From: Hydrogenophaga sp.
Lineage (GTDB): Bacteria; Pseudomonadota; Gammaproteobacteria; Burkholderiales; Burkholderiaceae_C
Length of the DNA stretch: 60,253 bases
Direction: 5' to 3'
NCBI GenBank assembly: GCA_020048405.1
Contig: JAIFMP010000089.1
Span: 1-60,253 of the forward strand
Shown here: in pieces, positions 1 to 10,614 of the stretch
Layout of the letters: every line of letters begins with the position of its first letter
Position numbering within the stretch: the stretch's first letter is position 1
Program-made: the position numbers and the translations under genes
The notes under the pieces: model-generated
Seen by the model: the letters and a program-made list of their open reading frames with translations, nothing else
Told to the model about the DNA's origin: nothing
The model's database searches: none

Positions 1-896
1 TACAGCGCGAAATCAGACAGGCCAGCGTAACCGTTGCCGGCGAACAGGTTCTTGCCATCTTTCCAGACCGACTGGTGAACGTGCATGCCTGAGCCGTTGT
101 CACCCGCATAAGGTTTGGGCATGAAGGTGGCCGTTTTGCCGTAGGCATTGGCCACGTTGTGGATGACGTACTTCTGGAGCAACGTCCAGTCGGCACGCTC
201 GACCAGGGTCGAGAACTTGGTACCGATTTCGCACTGGCCTGCACCGGCCACTTCGTGGTGGTGCACTTCAACCGGAATGCCCACCGATTCAAGCACCAGG
301 CACATTTCGCTGCGCATGTCATGCGTGCTGTCCACAGGCGGCACGGGGAAGTAGCCACCCTTGACGCGTGGACGGTGACCGCGATTGCCACCCTCAAGCT
401 TTGTACCGCTGTTCCAGGGGCCTTCGTATTCGTCGATGGCGTAGAAAGTGTTGTTGGGTTCGGTACTCCAACGCACTTCGTCAAACAGGAAGAACTCGGG
501 CTCAGGGCCGAAATAAGCTGTGTCGCCCAAGCCGGTGGACTTCAGGTACATCTCGGCACGCTTGGCAATGGAACGTGGATCACGCTCGTAAGCTTTGCCG
601 TCTGTGGGCTCGATCACGTCGCAGATCAGCACCAGCGTGGGTTCTTCGTAAAACGGGTCAATAACGGCGCTACCGGCATCGGGCATCAGCAACATGTCGG
701 ATGCTTCAATGCCTTTCCAGCCGGCAATGGAAGAACCGTCAAAGGCCTGGCCTTCTTCAAATTTGCTTTCGTCAAACTGGGACACGGGCGCTGTGATGTG
801 CTGCCACTTGCCACGGGTATCGGTAAAACGGAAGTCAACAAATTTGACTTCGTTGTCTTTCACCATTTGCATCACGTCTGCGACGGTTTTGGCCAT
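1..896 (-). CDS. glnA: Type I glutamine synthetase, N-terminal part (runs off the window start)
   Basis: Reverse strand reads [33 protein letters not shown]...[12 protein letters not shown]...[10 protein letters not shown]...[13 protein letters not shown]...[10 protein letters not shown]. Confidence 0.97.
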   Translation of the reverse strand, partial: MAKTVADVMQMVKDNEVKFVDFRFTDTRGKWQHITAPVSQFDESKFEEGQAFDGSSIAGWKGIEASDMLLMPDAGSAVIDPFYEEPTLVLICDVIEPTDGKAYERDPRSIAKRAEMYLKSTGLGDTAYFGPEPEFFLFDEVRWSTEPNNTFYAIDEYEGPWNSGTKLEGGNRGHRPRVKGGYFPVPPVDSTHDMRSEMCLVLESVGIPVEVHHHEVAGAGQCEIGTKFSTLVERADWTLLQKYVIHNVANAYGKTATFMPKPYAGDNGSGMHVHQSVWKDGKNLFAGNGYAGLSDFAL

Positions 897-947
897 CAAA
901 AATCTCCTAGGGGATGATTACAGGTTAGGAATCGGTCAGACGATGGA

Positions 948-965
948 TAGCAGTTTTCATGCCAA
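948..965 (-). promoter_or_regulatory. Putative sigma54 (-24/-12) promoter of glnA
   Basis: Reverse strand TTGGCATGAAAACTGCTA has the GG-N10-GC spacing and lies ~52 nt upstream of the glnA ATG. Confidence 0.6.
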
Positions 966-1079
966 TCCACCCGTCCATTGGGCGAAGCTGAGCAGCTCAC
1001 ACCCTGCCATTGTGCACATTTGCGCGGGGCACCCCAAGCCGCGAAGAGCCCAGACTCTCGGCACCAGCAGGAACAACGA

Positions 1080-1096
1080 TGCATGTTTTTGGTGCA
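1080..1096 (-). promoter_or_regulatory. Putative NtrC-type enhancer site upstream of glnA
   Basis: TGCATGTTTTTGGTGCA, a 17-bp dyad close to TGCACC-N5-GGTGCA, ~120 bp upstream of the sigma54-like element. Confidence 0.5.
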
Positions 1097-1122
1097 TTTT
1101 TTGCGCGGCATGAGTGCATTAT

Positions 1123-1950
1123 TTATCGCACCATTTCAGGGCCAAGCTTTGCCTCCGCCTGGTGCAGGCCCAGCAGCAGTGTTTGGTAAGCAGCCTCCAC
1201 CGCTGCTGCTGCTCCTTTGACGCCCAGTTCTATGTGTTTTCCGTGCTCAGGGTGGTCCACGCTGGGCAGGCTGAAAACCTTGACCCCAGCGTGGTCGCGC
1301 TCGACACGCTCCATCAAGGGCGTGAGCGCAGCTTCCATGGCACCATAAACGATCACTGAGCGCTCAACCCATGCACCAGGGGCAAACCACTCGGCATATT
1401 CGCTGTCCAGCACCTCAGCCACCATCGGCCAAGCCATGACAGGAAAACCAGGCACAAAGTACACACGCGCACCACCGGGTCCGGTGCAAGCGAACCCCGG
1501 AATTTTGTTGTACGGGTTGTGGATCAGACTGGCGGTTTGGGGGAACACACCCATGTTGAGACGGTGTACGTTGTCAGGGTGGTCGGCGTCAAAAGGTTGG
1601 CCTTGCTGCTGAGCAATGTCGCGCATGCGTTCGGTGATCAACTCTCGGGCATGTGGATGCAACGCCAGTTCTTGCCCCAAAGCCGCCGCCGCGCACTGGC
1701 GGGTGTGATCATCCGGTGTGGCACCAATACCGCCAAACGAAAACACCACATCGGTGGAGGCGAACAAATCCTGAAGCTGTTGGGTGATACGCGCCGGGTC
1801 ATCCCCCAGCACATGGGCATACGCCAAGCTGAGGCCGCGTTCCTGAAGCATGGCGATGAGTTGAGGCAGGTGCTTGTCGCTGCGGCGCCCTGAGAGGATC
1901 TCGTCACCGATGATCAACGCACCGAAAACTGGAGGGGTGTGGGAAGCCAT
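1123..1950 (-). CDS. Competence/damage-inducible protein A-like, molybdopterin-binding domain protein (CinA N-terminal family)
   Basis: MASHTPPVFGALIIGDEILSGRRSDKHLPQLIAML...VFSFGGIGATPDDHTRQCAAAALG. Confidence 0.85.
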   Translation of the reverse strand: MASHTPPVFGALIIGDEILSGRRSDKHLPQLIAMLQERGLSLAYAHVLGDDPARITQQLQDLFASTDVVFSFGGIGATPDDHTRQCAAAALGQELALHPHARELITERMRDIAQQQGQPFDADHPDNVHRLNMGVFPQTASLIHNPYNKIPGFACTGPGGARVYFVPGFPVMAWPMVAEVLDSEYAEWFAPGAWVERSVIVYGAMEAALTPLMERVERDHAGVKVFSLPSVDHPEHGKHIELGVKGAAAAVEAAYQTLLLGLHQAEAKLGPEMVR

Positions 1951-1961
1951 TGGACAGACAT

Positions 1962-2870
1962 TCATGGAAGGCGGGGAGGAGACACATCGGGCGGCAGCAA
2001 CACGGCCTCGACAACCTGTGTGGCTTGTGTGGCTTGTGGGGCTGAATGGGGCACGGAGACATGGTTTGCGGTTGATGTCTGCGCCCGGTCTTTTTCCAGC
2101 GCAGCAAGCGCAAAGTGTGTGAACCACAAGGAAGAAAAGGCAAACACCAGCGTGTAAATCCAGATGGCGAGGGGCACAAGTACCGGGGCCATGGCGATGA
2201 ACATGGCACCTGATGCCCACAAAACGCTGGGTAATGCCCCGAGGTAACCCGACAAAATGCCCAGTACCAAAAACGGGTTCCGGTGTCGCGCAAACAACCG
2301 TTTGCGCTCCTCTGCGCTGGCATGGTCAGCCAAAGCGTCGTACGCAAACACCCGGTAAGTCAACCAGCCCCAAATCAATGGCGGCAGCACCATGATCAAA
2401 GGGGGGACCAACCACAAAGGCAGCGAAGCCAGCATGACCAGCATCGCCAGCACCGTGGAGGCCATTGACCAGAACACACTGCCCACCCACGACGCTCCGT
2501 GCTTGCGCTCCAATGCGGGAAAACGCCTTTCAGCCACCAACGAAACCATGGCGGGGGTCATCATGAGTGCGACGAGCAGCAGGGCCACCACCACAACCAG
2601 CGGGGTGGCCAGGGCCAACACGATCAAGGGACCGAGCACTCCCCGCAAGCTGCCTGCGCCCACAGAATCGAGCCAGCCGAGCGCTGTGGACACCAGTTCG
2701 TTGGTCTGCAGGCCATCAGCCACCCAGGCCACTGCAGCTTCCCAAAAAAAGTAACCCAACCCGAATGACAGCGCGACCATCAACAACAAAGGCAGAAAAG
2801 ACAGCGCTATCACCCGCGGGTGCAGGCAGTACATGGCAGCTCGCCAAAAGGCATCAATGATCAGACCCAT
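1962..2870 (-). CDS. EI24 domain-containing (CysZ-like) integral membrane protein
   Basis: 302-aa ORF, MGLIIDAFWRAAMYCLHPRVIALSFLPLLLM..., several TM stretches and an EI24-like SLPLWLVPPLIMVLPPLIWGWLTYRVFAYDAL motif. Confidence 0.75.
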   Translation of the reverse strand: MGLIIDAFWRAAMYCLHPRVIALSFLPLLLMVALSFGLGYFFWEAAVAWVADGLQTNELVSTALGWLDSVGAGSLRGVLGPLIVLALATPLVVVVALLLVALMMTPAMVSLVAERRFPALERKHGASWVGSVFWSMASTVLAMLVMLASLPLWLVPPLIMVLPPLIWGWLTYRVFAYDALADHASAEERKRLFARHRNPFLVLGILSGYLGALPSVLWASGAMFIAMAPVLVPLAIWIYTLVFAFSSLWFTHFALAALEKDRAQTSTANHVSVPHSAPQATQATQVVEAVLLPPDVSPPRLP

Positions 2871-2931
2871 GGATTCAGCATAGCGCTAATGCAAACTATG
2901 ACCAGGGAGCAGGGTTTGACGGTGTGCGACT

Positions 2932-3666
2932 TCAGGTCGCCGCAGCGGGTGTGTAAAGGGCCATGATTTCTTCGGGGGTCAACCAGCGCCATTGGCCGCT
3001 GGGCAGGTCGGCCCCCAGCTTGAGTCCCCCCATGGAAGCTCGATGCAATGCTTCCACCCGGTTGCCCACTGCTGCCAGCATCCGCTTGACCTGGTGGTAT
3101 TTGCCTTCGGTGAGGGTCAAGTGCAACACATGGCTGTCGACTGCAACCGCTGCAGCCGCTTTCACTGGTACGGGGCTGTCATCCAGCACCACGCCTTTCA
3201 GCAGTTTGGCCACCTGATCGGCGTCCAAGGAGTGCTTGGTGGTCACCTCGTAGAGTTTGGGCACATGGTGCCGGGGCGAGCTCATGCGGTGAATGAACTT
3301 GCCGTCATCACTGAGCAACAGCAAGCCGGTGGTGTCTTGGTCCAATCGGCCCACGGCCTGCACCCCTGCCGCTGCGCCACCACCCCGCATACGCAGCGGC
3401 GCTGGCAGCAATGTGTAAATGCTGGGATACATGCCAGGCTTTTGTGAGCACTCATATCCCGCTGGTTTGTGGAGCATCAGGTACGCGCGTTCTTGGAAGG
3501 GCCAGGTGACACCCTGAACGGCAAAAGACAGGCCCTGGGTCTCATATTCAGCGAGCGTGTCGGTACACACAGCACCACCTATCGACACCCAACCTTGCTG
3601 CACCAATCCGGCACACACGCGGCGCGTGCCAAAACCTTGGGAAAACAATATTTCTTGCAAATTCAT
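2932..3666 (-). CDS. rsuA: 16S rRNA pseudouridine synthase (RsuA family)
   Basis: MNLQEILFSQGFGTRRVCAGLVQQGWV (S4-like), YLMLHKPAGYECS, VGRLDQDTTGLLLLSDDG, GKYHQVKRMLAAVGN. Confidence 0.88.
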   Translation of the reverse strand: MNLQEILFSQGFGTRRVCAGLVQQGWVSIGGAVCTDTLAEYETQGLSFAVQGVTWPFQERAYLMLHKPAGYECSQKPGMYPSIYTLLPAPLRMRGGGAAAGVQAVGRLDQDTTGLLLLSDDGKFIHRMSSPRHHVPKLYEVTTKHSLDADQVAKLLKGVVLDDSPVPVKAAAAVAVDSHVLHLTLTEGKYHQVKRMLAAVGNRVEALHRASMGGLKLGADLPSGQWRWLTPEEIMALYTPAAAT

Positions 3667-3704
3667 GGTCAATGGAAACTGAGACACCACACTGGCGATG
3701 GCAC

Positions 3705-4310
3705 TCAGGAGGGCAGAACCATGGGTGCCTGGAGTCTCAGAAAGTGCTCACGGTAGTGCGCGAGTTCGTCAATCGACTCGTGCACATCTGCCAACGCGGT
3801 GTGCTTCTGCTTCTTCTTGAACTGCTTGTACACCTCGGGCCGCCAACGCCGGGACAGTTCTTTGAGAGTGCTCACATCGAGGCAACGGTAATGAAAATAC
3901 GCCTCAAGTTTGGGCATGTACTTGAGTAAAAACCGTCGGTCCTGATGAACCGTGTTGCCGCACAGGGGAGCAAGGTTTTTGGGCACGTACCGGGCCACAA
4001 ATTCGAGTAACTGCTTCTCAGCGGCCGCCTCGGTCAGGGTGCTGGCTTTGACCTTGTCGACCAGTCCACTCCGCCCATGGGTGCCTTTGTTCCAGGCATC
4101 CATGGCATCCAGCACACTGTCAGGTTGATGGATGACCAGGACTGGCCCTTCGATGCGCGGGGTGAGGTCTGGCCCTGTGACCACCACTGCCAGCTCCAAC
4201 AAAAATTCTTTGGCTGGATCAAGACCGCTCATTTCACAGTCGAGCCAGACCAAATTCAAATCGCTCTTGGGCAAGTGAGGGTGCGCAGCGGCAGAGGAAG
4301 GCGTTGTCAT
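3705..4310 (-). CDS. orn: Oligoribonuclease
   Basis: [27 protein letters not shown]...[10 protein letters not shown]...[18 protein letters not shown] (DEDDh exonuclease). Confidence 0.95.
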   Translation of the reverse strand: MTTPSSAAAHPHLPKSDLNLVWLDCEMSGLDPAKEFLLELAVVVTGPDLTPRIEGPVLVIHQPDSVLDAMDAWNKGTHGRSGLVDKVKASTLTEAAAEKQLLEFVARYVPKNLAPLCGNTVHQDRRFLLKYMPKLEAYFHYRCLDVSTLKELSRRWRPEVYKQFKKKQKHTALADVHESIDELAHYREHFLRLQAPMVLPS

Positions 4311-4375
4311 GATGTGGATTTTGACCTATCGCCCCGCGGCCCGGAATCCATCCGGTCAACCGGTAGACTCAGCAC

Positions 4376-5635
4376 ATGACCGATGCAGCAAATCTGTTTT
4401 CTTTTAGCTTTGCCCTGCTGATAGCTGCAGTAGTGCTCACAAAGTTTTGGCTGGTCTACAGACAAGCCAGGTGCGTCGCGGCCAACAAGGGGCGGGTACC
4501 TCCACCCTTCGCAAGCACCGTTGACCTTGCTGCTCACCAGAAAGCAGCTGATTACACCCAGGCCAAGTTGCGCCTGGACACTGTGGACACGGCGGTTCAC
4601 TTTGCGGTACTGCTGGGCTGGACCCTGCTGGGGGGGCTGAATGCTTTGAACCAAGGCATATCGGACTTGCCACTTTCCAACCTTGCCCTGCAACTGGTGG
4701 TTCTGGTGGCCTTCGTTGCCGTGGGGGCAGTGTTGGATCTGCCGCTGTCCTGGTATCGCACTTTCGTGCTGGAGCAGCGGTTTGGGTTCAATAACTCCAC
4801 GGTCGCTCAGTGGCTTGTGGACGGGCTGAAAGGCGCCGTTCTGGCGCTGATTCTGGGTGTACCCCTTGCCGCGGCAGTCCTTTGGGTGATGAGAAGCAGT
4901 GGGCCCCTTTGGTGGCTGTGGGCATGGATGGTTTACATGGGTTTCAGCCTCCTGCTGATGTGGGCGTTCCCCGCCTTCATTGCACCCATGTTCAACAGCT
5001 TCAAGCCATTGACCGATGCAACTCTGAAAGATCGCGTCAGCGCCCTGATGGTGCGGTGCGGTTTTCAACCCGCAGGCTTTTTTGTGATGGATGGCAGTCG
5101 GCGCAGCGCGCATGCCAATGCGTACTTCACGGGAATGGGTACACACAAGCGCGTGGTTTTTTACGACACATTGCTGGAGCAACTGAGCCCGGCTGAACTT
5201 GAAGCCGTTCTGGCACACGAGCTGGGCCACTTTCACCACCGGCATCTAATCAAACGACTGACAGCAATGTGCCTGGTGAGCCTGGGCGCTTTTGCCGCAT
5301 TGGGCTGGCTGGCTTCACGCACATGGTTCTATGAGGGCCTGGGCGTTCAACCCAGCATTCAAACGCCCAACGACGCCTTGGCCTTGATCTTGTTTATGTT
5401 AATCACGCCGCTGGTCTCATTCTTTGCCAGCCCGCTGATGGCCGCTGCTTCGCGGCGTGATGAATTCGAGGCTGACCACTTCGCGGCCCAAAACACCCAG
5501 GCGGCAGACCTCGCAAGTGCACTGCTCAAGCTTTACCACGGCAATGCCAGCACCCTCACGCCTGATCCTGCTTACGTGGCTTTTTTCCATTCACACCCAC
5601 CAGCCAGCAAGCGGCTGGCGCGATTGACCCCTTGA
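4376..5635 (+). CDS. M48 family metallopeptidase (Ste24/CAAX protease-like)
   Basis: 419-aa membrane protein with zinc motif LEAVLAHELGHFHHRH and a downstream RDEFEADHFAA. Confidence 0.92.
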   Translation: MTDAANLFSFSFALLIAAVVLTKFWLVYRQARCVAANKGRVPPPFASTVDLAAHQKAADYTQAKLRLDTVDTAVHFAVLLGWTLLGGLNALNQGISDLPLSNLALQLVVLVAFVAVGAVLDLPLSWYRTFVLEQRFGFNNSTVAQWLVDGLKGAVLALILGVPLAAAVLWVMRSSGPLWWLWAWMVYMGFSLLLMWAFPAFIAPMFNSFKPLTDATLKDRVSALMVRCGFQPAGFFVMDGSRRSAHANAYFTGMGTHKRVVFYDTLLEQLSPAELEAVLAHELGHFHHRHLIKRLTAMCLVSLGAFAALGWLASRTWFYEGLGVQPSIQTPNDALALILFMLITPLVSFFASPLMAAASRRDEFEADHFAAQNTQAADLASALLKLYHGNASTLTPDPAYVAFFHSHPPASKRLARLTP

Positions 5636-6597
5636 GCACCCATCCTCGCAAACACAGACAGAACACCGCCGCCCACCCACTGCAACAAGGGCTGGTGGTG
5701 GCCACCCACGGGAGGCACGTGATGGTGGAAAGCGAAGATGGCTCGCGACGCATCTGCCATCCCCGTGGAAAAAAGAGCCAAGCGGTCGTGGGTGACCGAG
5801 TGGAATGGCTGGCGAGTGAAGACGAAGGCACTATCGAGTCGGTATACGCCCGCCGCAACTTGTTTTACCGGCAAGATGAAATCCGGACCAAGTCTTTTGC
5901 TTCCAACCTCGATCAGGTGCTGATTCTGCTTGCAGCGGAACCTGAGTTTTCGGAACGGCAATTGGCTCGGGCGTTGATCTCAGCCGAAGCTGAAGGTATC
6001 AAGCCACTCATCGTGCTGAACAAAAGCGATCTGGGTGTCCTCTTTGACAACGCCTGGCGGCGCCTTAAACCCTACCGGGACATGGGCTACGACGTGTTGC
6101 CGCTGTGCATGAAGGCATCAGTTGCCCCATCCAGCGCTGAAGCCCTGGATGAACTGAATAGCCGTTTGCATGGAAAGGTGACGCTGGTGCTGGGTCCGTC
6201 AGGCGTGGGCAAAAGCACGCTGATCAACCACTGGGCACCCCATGCGCTGGCCTCAACGAATGAAATTTCCCGTGCGCTCAACTCGGGCAAACACACCACC
6301 ACCAGCACCAGTTGGTACTGGGTGGATCCAGGCAAATCCACGGCGCTGATCGACTCGCCAGGATTTCAGGAGTTTGGGCTGCACCACATAAACCCAACCC
6401 GGCTGCCAGACCTGATGCCCGACCTGCGCCAACATCTGGGCCACTGCAAGTTTTACAACTGCACCCACTTGCATGAGCCGGGTTGCGGCGTAATATTGCA
6501 CATAAATAATTCCGCTACTGCTTCATCTATAAACGAAGTTCGCTACAAAATATACACTGAGTTATTTGACGAACTGTCGCAAGTTCGCCATTGGTAA
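5632..6597 (+). CDS. rsgA: Small ribosomal subunit biogenesis GTPase RsgA
   Basis: VLGPSGVGKSTLINHW, ALIDSPGFQEFGL, CKFYNCTHLHEPGCGV; TTG start overlaps the TGA of the M48 gene (TTGA). Confidence 0.92.
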   Translation: MSTHPRKHRQNTAAHPLQQGLVVATHGRHVMVESEDGSRRICHPRGKKSQAVVGDRVEWLASEDEGTIESVYARRNLFYRQDEIRTKSFASNLDQVLILLAAEPEFSERQLARALISAEAEGIKPLIVLNKSDLGVLFDNAWRRLKPYRDMGYDVLPLCMKASVAPSSAEALDELNSRLHGKVTLVLGPSGVGKSTLINHWAPHALASTNEISRALNSGKHTTTSTSWYWVDPGKSTALIDSPGFQEFGLHHINPTRLPDLMPDLRQHLGHCKFYNCTHLHEPGCGVILHINNSATASSINEVRYKIYTELFDELSQVRHW

Positions 6598-6608
6598 CGA
6601 ACCGCCCA

Positions 6609-7589
6609 TCAGCCCACCAGATTGGCCAGGGTCAGCAGCGCCAAAAAAACCACCCATAGCACCACACTGCGCCAGACCAAGCCCACCAGACTGGTCAGAT
6701 GAGCCAGTTGCGGTTCGCGCCCCAAAGCATTGGCATCAGGGGAAGCCAATTCTGAAAGACCGTTACCTGCCACAAGAACGGAGTTTGCCGCCATGACCCG
6801 TCGCCCCAATCTGACGTTCAGGGCACCGGCGGTTGCAGCAAGCACGATGCCCTGATTAGGGTCGCTGAACAAGCCAGCGTCCTGCCTCCAACTGGCCACG
6901 GCCTCCTCGAAGTTGCCCACCACGGCAAAGGCCAGAGCCGTTGCCCTGGCTGGCAGGTAATCCACCCAAACCCAAATCCTAGAGGCCACACGTCGAACAC
7001 TGTCGCTGGTAGAAACAGGGTCGCGTCTGGACACGGTGGGGTCACAGCTTTGATCAAGGTAGTGGGCCAGGCGAAACAGCACGGCACCAGCCGGTCCCAA
7101 ACCCACGATCCAACACAACACGAAGCAAACCAACACGCCCAAAACATGCTGATGGACGGCCAGAACCGAATGTTCGATGACATGCCGTAACAACTCCGAT
7201 TCGGGCTGACGCTCCATGGGAATGCGCTTCCACAGGGCAAGCACCCGCCGGGCCTCGGCCTCGTCACCACGCTCCAACGCGTTGCGTATCTCTGAAAAAT
7301 GGTGGCTGAACTGTCGAAACCCCAGAGCGAGGTACAGAACTGCTACATCCCACACAAACGTCAGGACCACGCTGTAGACCCAGAGGGCCATGTGGACGGC
7401 GGCCACCGCCACCACCGGCAATGCCACGCCCACCAACCACACCAAGACGCCGTGTTGCGACTGCCCTGCATCGAAACTCCGCTTGACCCAACGAATCCAA
7501 GCCCGCAATCCAACGTGAACCACGTTCTGGTGGTTCATAGGACGCGCCTGGTCAAGCAGCAGGGCCAGCAGGACGGCAAAAAAGCTCAT
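6609..7589 (-). CDS. CobD/CbiB family membrane protein
   Basis: MSFFAVLLALLLDQARPMNHQNVVHVGLRAWIRWVKRSFDAGQSQHGVLVWL...WVDYLPARATALAFAVVGNFEEA. Confidence 0.8.
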   Translation of the reverse strand: MSFFAVLLALLLDQARPMNHQNVVHVGLRAWIRWVKRSFDAGQSQHGVLVWLVGVALPVVAVAAVHMALWVYSVVLTFVWDVAVLYLALGFRQFSHHFSEIRNALERGDEAEARRVLALWKRIPMERQPESELLRHVIEHSVLAVHQHVLGVLVCFVLCWIVGLGPAGAVLFRLAHYLDQSCDPTVSRRDPVSTSDSVRRVASRIWVWVDYLPARATALAFAVVGNFEEAVASWRQDAGLFSDPNQGIVLAATAGALNVRLGRRVMAANSVLVAGNGLSELASPDANALGREPQLAHLTSLVGLVWRSVVLWVVFLALLTLANLVG

Positions 7590-7648
7590 GGCTGAATGAT
7601 AGCGGGCGCATCTTCTGGAGAGCCGCTTTGCCAGTCGAAAAACACCGC

Positions 7649-8308
7649 TCAGGCCGAGAGGAAATGGTAAAAATTGCGCAAGATGCTTGCGGTCACACCC
7701 CAAATGTAGAACTCACTGCCACCTTGGCGATACGGCATCGCGTACCAATGCCTCATTACACCGTCGTGCTCCAACCGCTGTTGCACATGCTTGGAGGGGT
7801 CAAGCAAAAACGACAACGGAACTTCAAAAATCTGGTCAACCTCGCCCGGATTGGGCTGTAACTGCATCCTCTGCGGGACAAGGCCAACCACCGGTGTGAC
7901 CGAGAAACCCGTACCGGTGAAAAACGGCGGAAGCGCGCCAAGCACGTCAACGCACGACGGATGCAAGCCGATCTCCTCCTGCGCTTCACGCAGTGCGGCA
8001 TCGACCGCGCTCGCATCCTGCCGATCAATTTTTCCGCCCGGAAAAGCAATCTGCCCAGCGTGAACGGGCAAATGCGCGCTGCGCACCGTGAGCAAAACGG
8101 TTGGTTCCGGCCTGATGACGATCGCAATCAGCACGGCGGCAGGAATGGTGGCGGACTTCACCCACTCCCTCTCACGCAGCGACTCGGGCACCCACACCGG
8201 AGGGGTCAGAAAGCGCTGGCGCATGCTCTCCAGGCCCCAGGTCGCTGGGGAGAGCGCAGGCAAATTCAGTTGCGCAGGGACGACTTCTGCCTGGCGCGGG
8301 TCGAACAT
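7649..8308 (-). CDS. NUDIX hydrolase, CoA pyrophosphatase type
   Basis: MFDPRQAEVVPAQ...GQIAFPGGKIDRQDASAVDAALREAQEEIGL Nudix box. Confidence 0.9.
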   Translation of the reverse strand: MFDPRQAEVVPAQLNLPALSPATWGLESMRQRFLTPPVWVPESLREREWVKSATIPAAVLIAIVIRPEPTVLLTVRSAHLPVHAGQIAFPGGKIDRQDASAVDAALREAQEEIGLHPSCVDVLGALPPFFTGTGFSVTPVVGLVPQRMQLQPNPGEVDQIFEVPLSFLLDPSKHVQQRLEHDGVMRHWYAMPYRQGGSEFYIWGVTASILRNFYHFLSA

Positions 8309-8340
8309 AGAGCAGTGAAAACGGTTGGGGTGTCTGAAAC

Positions 8341-8369
8341 AAAAAAGCCGCTTTGAAAGCGGCTTTTTT
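8341..8369 (-). terminator. Rho-independent terminator after rplS
   Basis: AAAAAAGCCGCTTTGAAAGCGGCTTTTTT perfect hairpin with T run. Confidence 0.85.
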
Positions 8370-8382
8370 GATGCTGGGGAAA

Positions 8383-8739
8383 TCAAGCGCCCAGTTTTTC
8401 CTTGATTCGAGCAGATTTACCGCTGCGATCACGCAGGTAGTACAACTTGGCGCGGCGCACATCACCGCGTCGCTTGACTTCGATTTTCGCAATCAAAGGG
8501 CTGTACAGAGGGAAAGTACGCTCCACGCCTTCTCCATTGGAGATTTTCCGAACGATGAAGCTGCTGTTCAAGCCACGGTTACGGCGGGCGATGACCACGC
8601 CTTCATAGGCCTGCATACGCTTGCGAGTACCTTCAATCACGTTGACGCTGACGATCACGGTATCGCCGGGCGCAAACGGAGGAATTTCTTTGTTCAAACG
8701 AGCAATTTCTTCTTGCTCTAGGGTCTGGATAAGGTTCAT
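8383..8739 (-). CDS. rplS: 50S ribosomal protein L19
   Basis: [67 protein letters not shown]. Confidence 0.97.
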   Translation of the reverse strand: MNLIQTLEQEEIARLNKEIPPFAPGDTVIVSVNVIEGTRKRMQAYEGVVIARRNRGLNSSFIVRKISNGEGVERTFPLYSPLIAKIEVKRRGDVRRAKLYYLRDRSGKSARIKEKLGA

Positions 8740-8849
8740 GGTTTCCAATAATCGATCTTGCACACGCTACACAAGGGGCCCGTACAGAGCATTGAAAGAA
8801 CAATGTCGTCTGATAGGCGGCTGAGCAGAGGATCAGTCAGCCCAACATT

Positions 8850-10175
8850 CTAAACCGAAATGGCACCCGCTCGATCAGAGCGCTCCGCTTGAAGGTAGGA
8901 ATTCAAATCTTCACCAGCCTTGCGCCCCAGGGCCATGCAAGCAGTCAAAAGGTAGCCCCCGGTAGGGGCATCCCAATCCAGCATTTCTCCGGCACAAAAC
9001 ACACCAGGCAAAGCCTTCAGCATGCCTTGTGAGCCAATCGCATCCCAGGCCACGCCACCGGCGGAACTGATGGCCTCATCCAGAGGCCGGGTCGCGCCCA
9101 GGACCAAGGGCAACGCTTTGATGGCGGCGGACAGAGAAGCCGGGTCTGTCAGCACCGATGCATCAAGCATCTCGTACAGCAGTCCCATCTTGATGCCATC
9201 GAGACCCAGACGGCTTTTTAAGTGGGTGCTCAATGAACGGGAACCGCGCGGTTTGCTGACCTCATGCAAAACACGCTCTGCGGAACGGTCTGGCAACAAA
9301 TCAAGCAATGCATGTGCAACGCCACCTTCAATAAGGTTCAAGCGCAAGATCGATGATGCTGCGTAAATCAAACTCCCCTCTACGCCTGTGTCGGTGACCA
9401 CAAATTCACCTTTGCGTCTGAAACACGCTTCATTTTGAGTTGCCTCTGACACCGGGGGAACCGACAGTACGACAGATTTAATGGGCGTTCCAGCGAACCG
9501 GCTGCGGAAATGCTCACTCCATGGCCGCTGGAGGTCAAAGCCACAATTGCTAGGCAGCAATGAGATCACATCAACTCCCAATTGACGAAGCATTGGAACC
9601 CAAGCCCCGTCCGATCCCAGTCGCGCCCAACTCCCCCCGCCCAGAGCAAGAACAACACCATCGAATTGAAATGCCTTCCGGCCCTGAGGTGTGTCAAAAA
9701 TCCAGGACTCCGAATCCAAACCAACCCATCGGTGGCGGAGATAAAACTGAACCGGTGGTCTGTCCCCGGTTTCCTGCAATCGCCTCAACCAGGCTCTCAG
9801 CAGTGGTGACGCTTTCATGCCCACAGGAAACACCCTGTTGGAAGAGCCCACGAACGTTTTCTGTCCAAGCCCATCGGCCCAACAACGCACCGCTTCGTTG
9901 TCGAAGGCGCTCAAAGCGGCATGCAACGCATCGGTCGCCACCGAGTACCGCTCAATGAAGCCGGGCATCGCCTCGGAGTGGGTCAAATTCAGCCCACCCC
10001 TTCCTGCTAGCAAAAACTTGCGCCCGACTGACGGCATGCCTTCAAACAGATGAACCCGATGTCCGTAAGCTGACAAAACCTCAGCCGCCATCAGACCCGC
10101 CGGGCCCCCGCCGACCACGGCCAGGGAAAAAGGACTCGAAGTTTTCGCCGACTGTCCGGCTTCTGGTTCAGGCAT
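8850..10175 (-). CDS. NAD(P)/FAD-dependent oxidoreductase, HI0933/BaiN-like flavoprotein
   Basis: [52 protein letters not shown] ... [25 protein letters not shown]. Confidence 0.87.
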   Translation of the reverse strand: MPEPEAGQSAKTSSPFSLAVVGGGPAGLMAAEVLSAYGHRVHLFEGMPSVGRKFLLAGRGGLNLTHSEAMPGFIERYSVATDALHAALSAFDNEAVRCWADGLGQKTFVGSSNRVFPVGMKASPLLRAWLRRLQETGDRPPVQFYLRHRWVGLDSESWIFDTPQGRKAFQFDGVVLALGGGSWARLGSDGAWVPMLRQLGVDVISLLPSNCGFDLQRPWSEHFRSRFAGTPIKSVVLSVPPVSEATQNEACFRRKGEFVVTDTGVEGSLIYAASSILRLNLIEGGVAHALLDLLPDRSAERVLHEVSKPRGSRSLSTHLKSRLGLDGIKMGLLYEMLDASVLTDPASLSAAIKALPLVLGATRPLDEAISSAGGVAWDAIGSQGMLKALPGVFCAGEMLDWDAPTGGYLLTACMALGRKAGEDLNSYLQAERSDRAGAISV

Positions 10176-10281
10176 GGCTTCCTTCAAAATGGTAGGGGAG
10201 CAGGAACGCAAAAGCGGTTTCTGTCACAATTCAGTTGACTTTAACCGTGCCCCGCGCACCTCAACCCATACAGGATTTGAA

Positions 10282-10614
10282 ATGGCCAGTGACTTGATCA
10301 AACACGTGTCAGACGCAAGCTTTGAGGCAGACGTTTTGCAATCAAGCTCGCCCGTGTTGGTCGATTTTTGGGCTGAATGGTGTGGCCCCTGCAAAATGAT
10401 TGCACCCATTCTGGACGAGGTCGCTTCGACTTACACGGGCAAACTCTCTGTGGCGAAAATGAACGTCGATGAAAACCGGGCCGTGCCGGCCCAATTCGGT
10501 ATCAGAGGAATTCCCACGCTGATGGTCTTCAAAGATGGCCAGCTGGCAGCCACGAAGGTTGGTGCCATGAGCAAGGCGCAACTCACAGCCTTCATAGACC
10601 AACAGATTGCCTGA
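10282..10614 (+). CDS. trxA: Thioredoxin 1
   Basis: [46 protein letters not shown]. Confidence 0.97.
   Translation: MASDLIKHVSDASFEADVLQSSSPVLVDFWAEWCGPCKMIAPILDEVASTYTGKLSVAKMNVDENRAVPAQFGIRGIPTLMVFKDGQLAATKVGAMSKAQLTAFIDQQIA

Noticed and set aside
159-917. 252-aa plus-strand ORF at the window start
   Set aside because: Antisense to glnA, whose reverse-strand protein is unmistakable.
8383-8396. TCAAGCGCCCAG at the rplS stop as another repeat copy
   Set aside because: It encodes the conserved L19 C-terminus (LGA*) and lacks the flanking TGATAGCT and GGCC parts.
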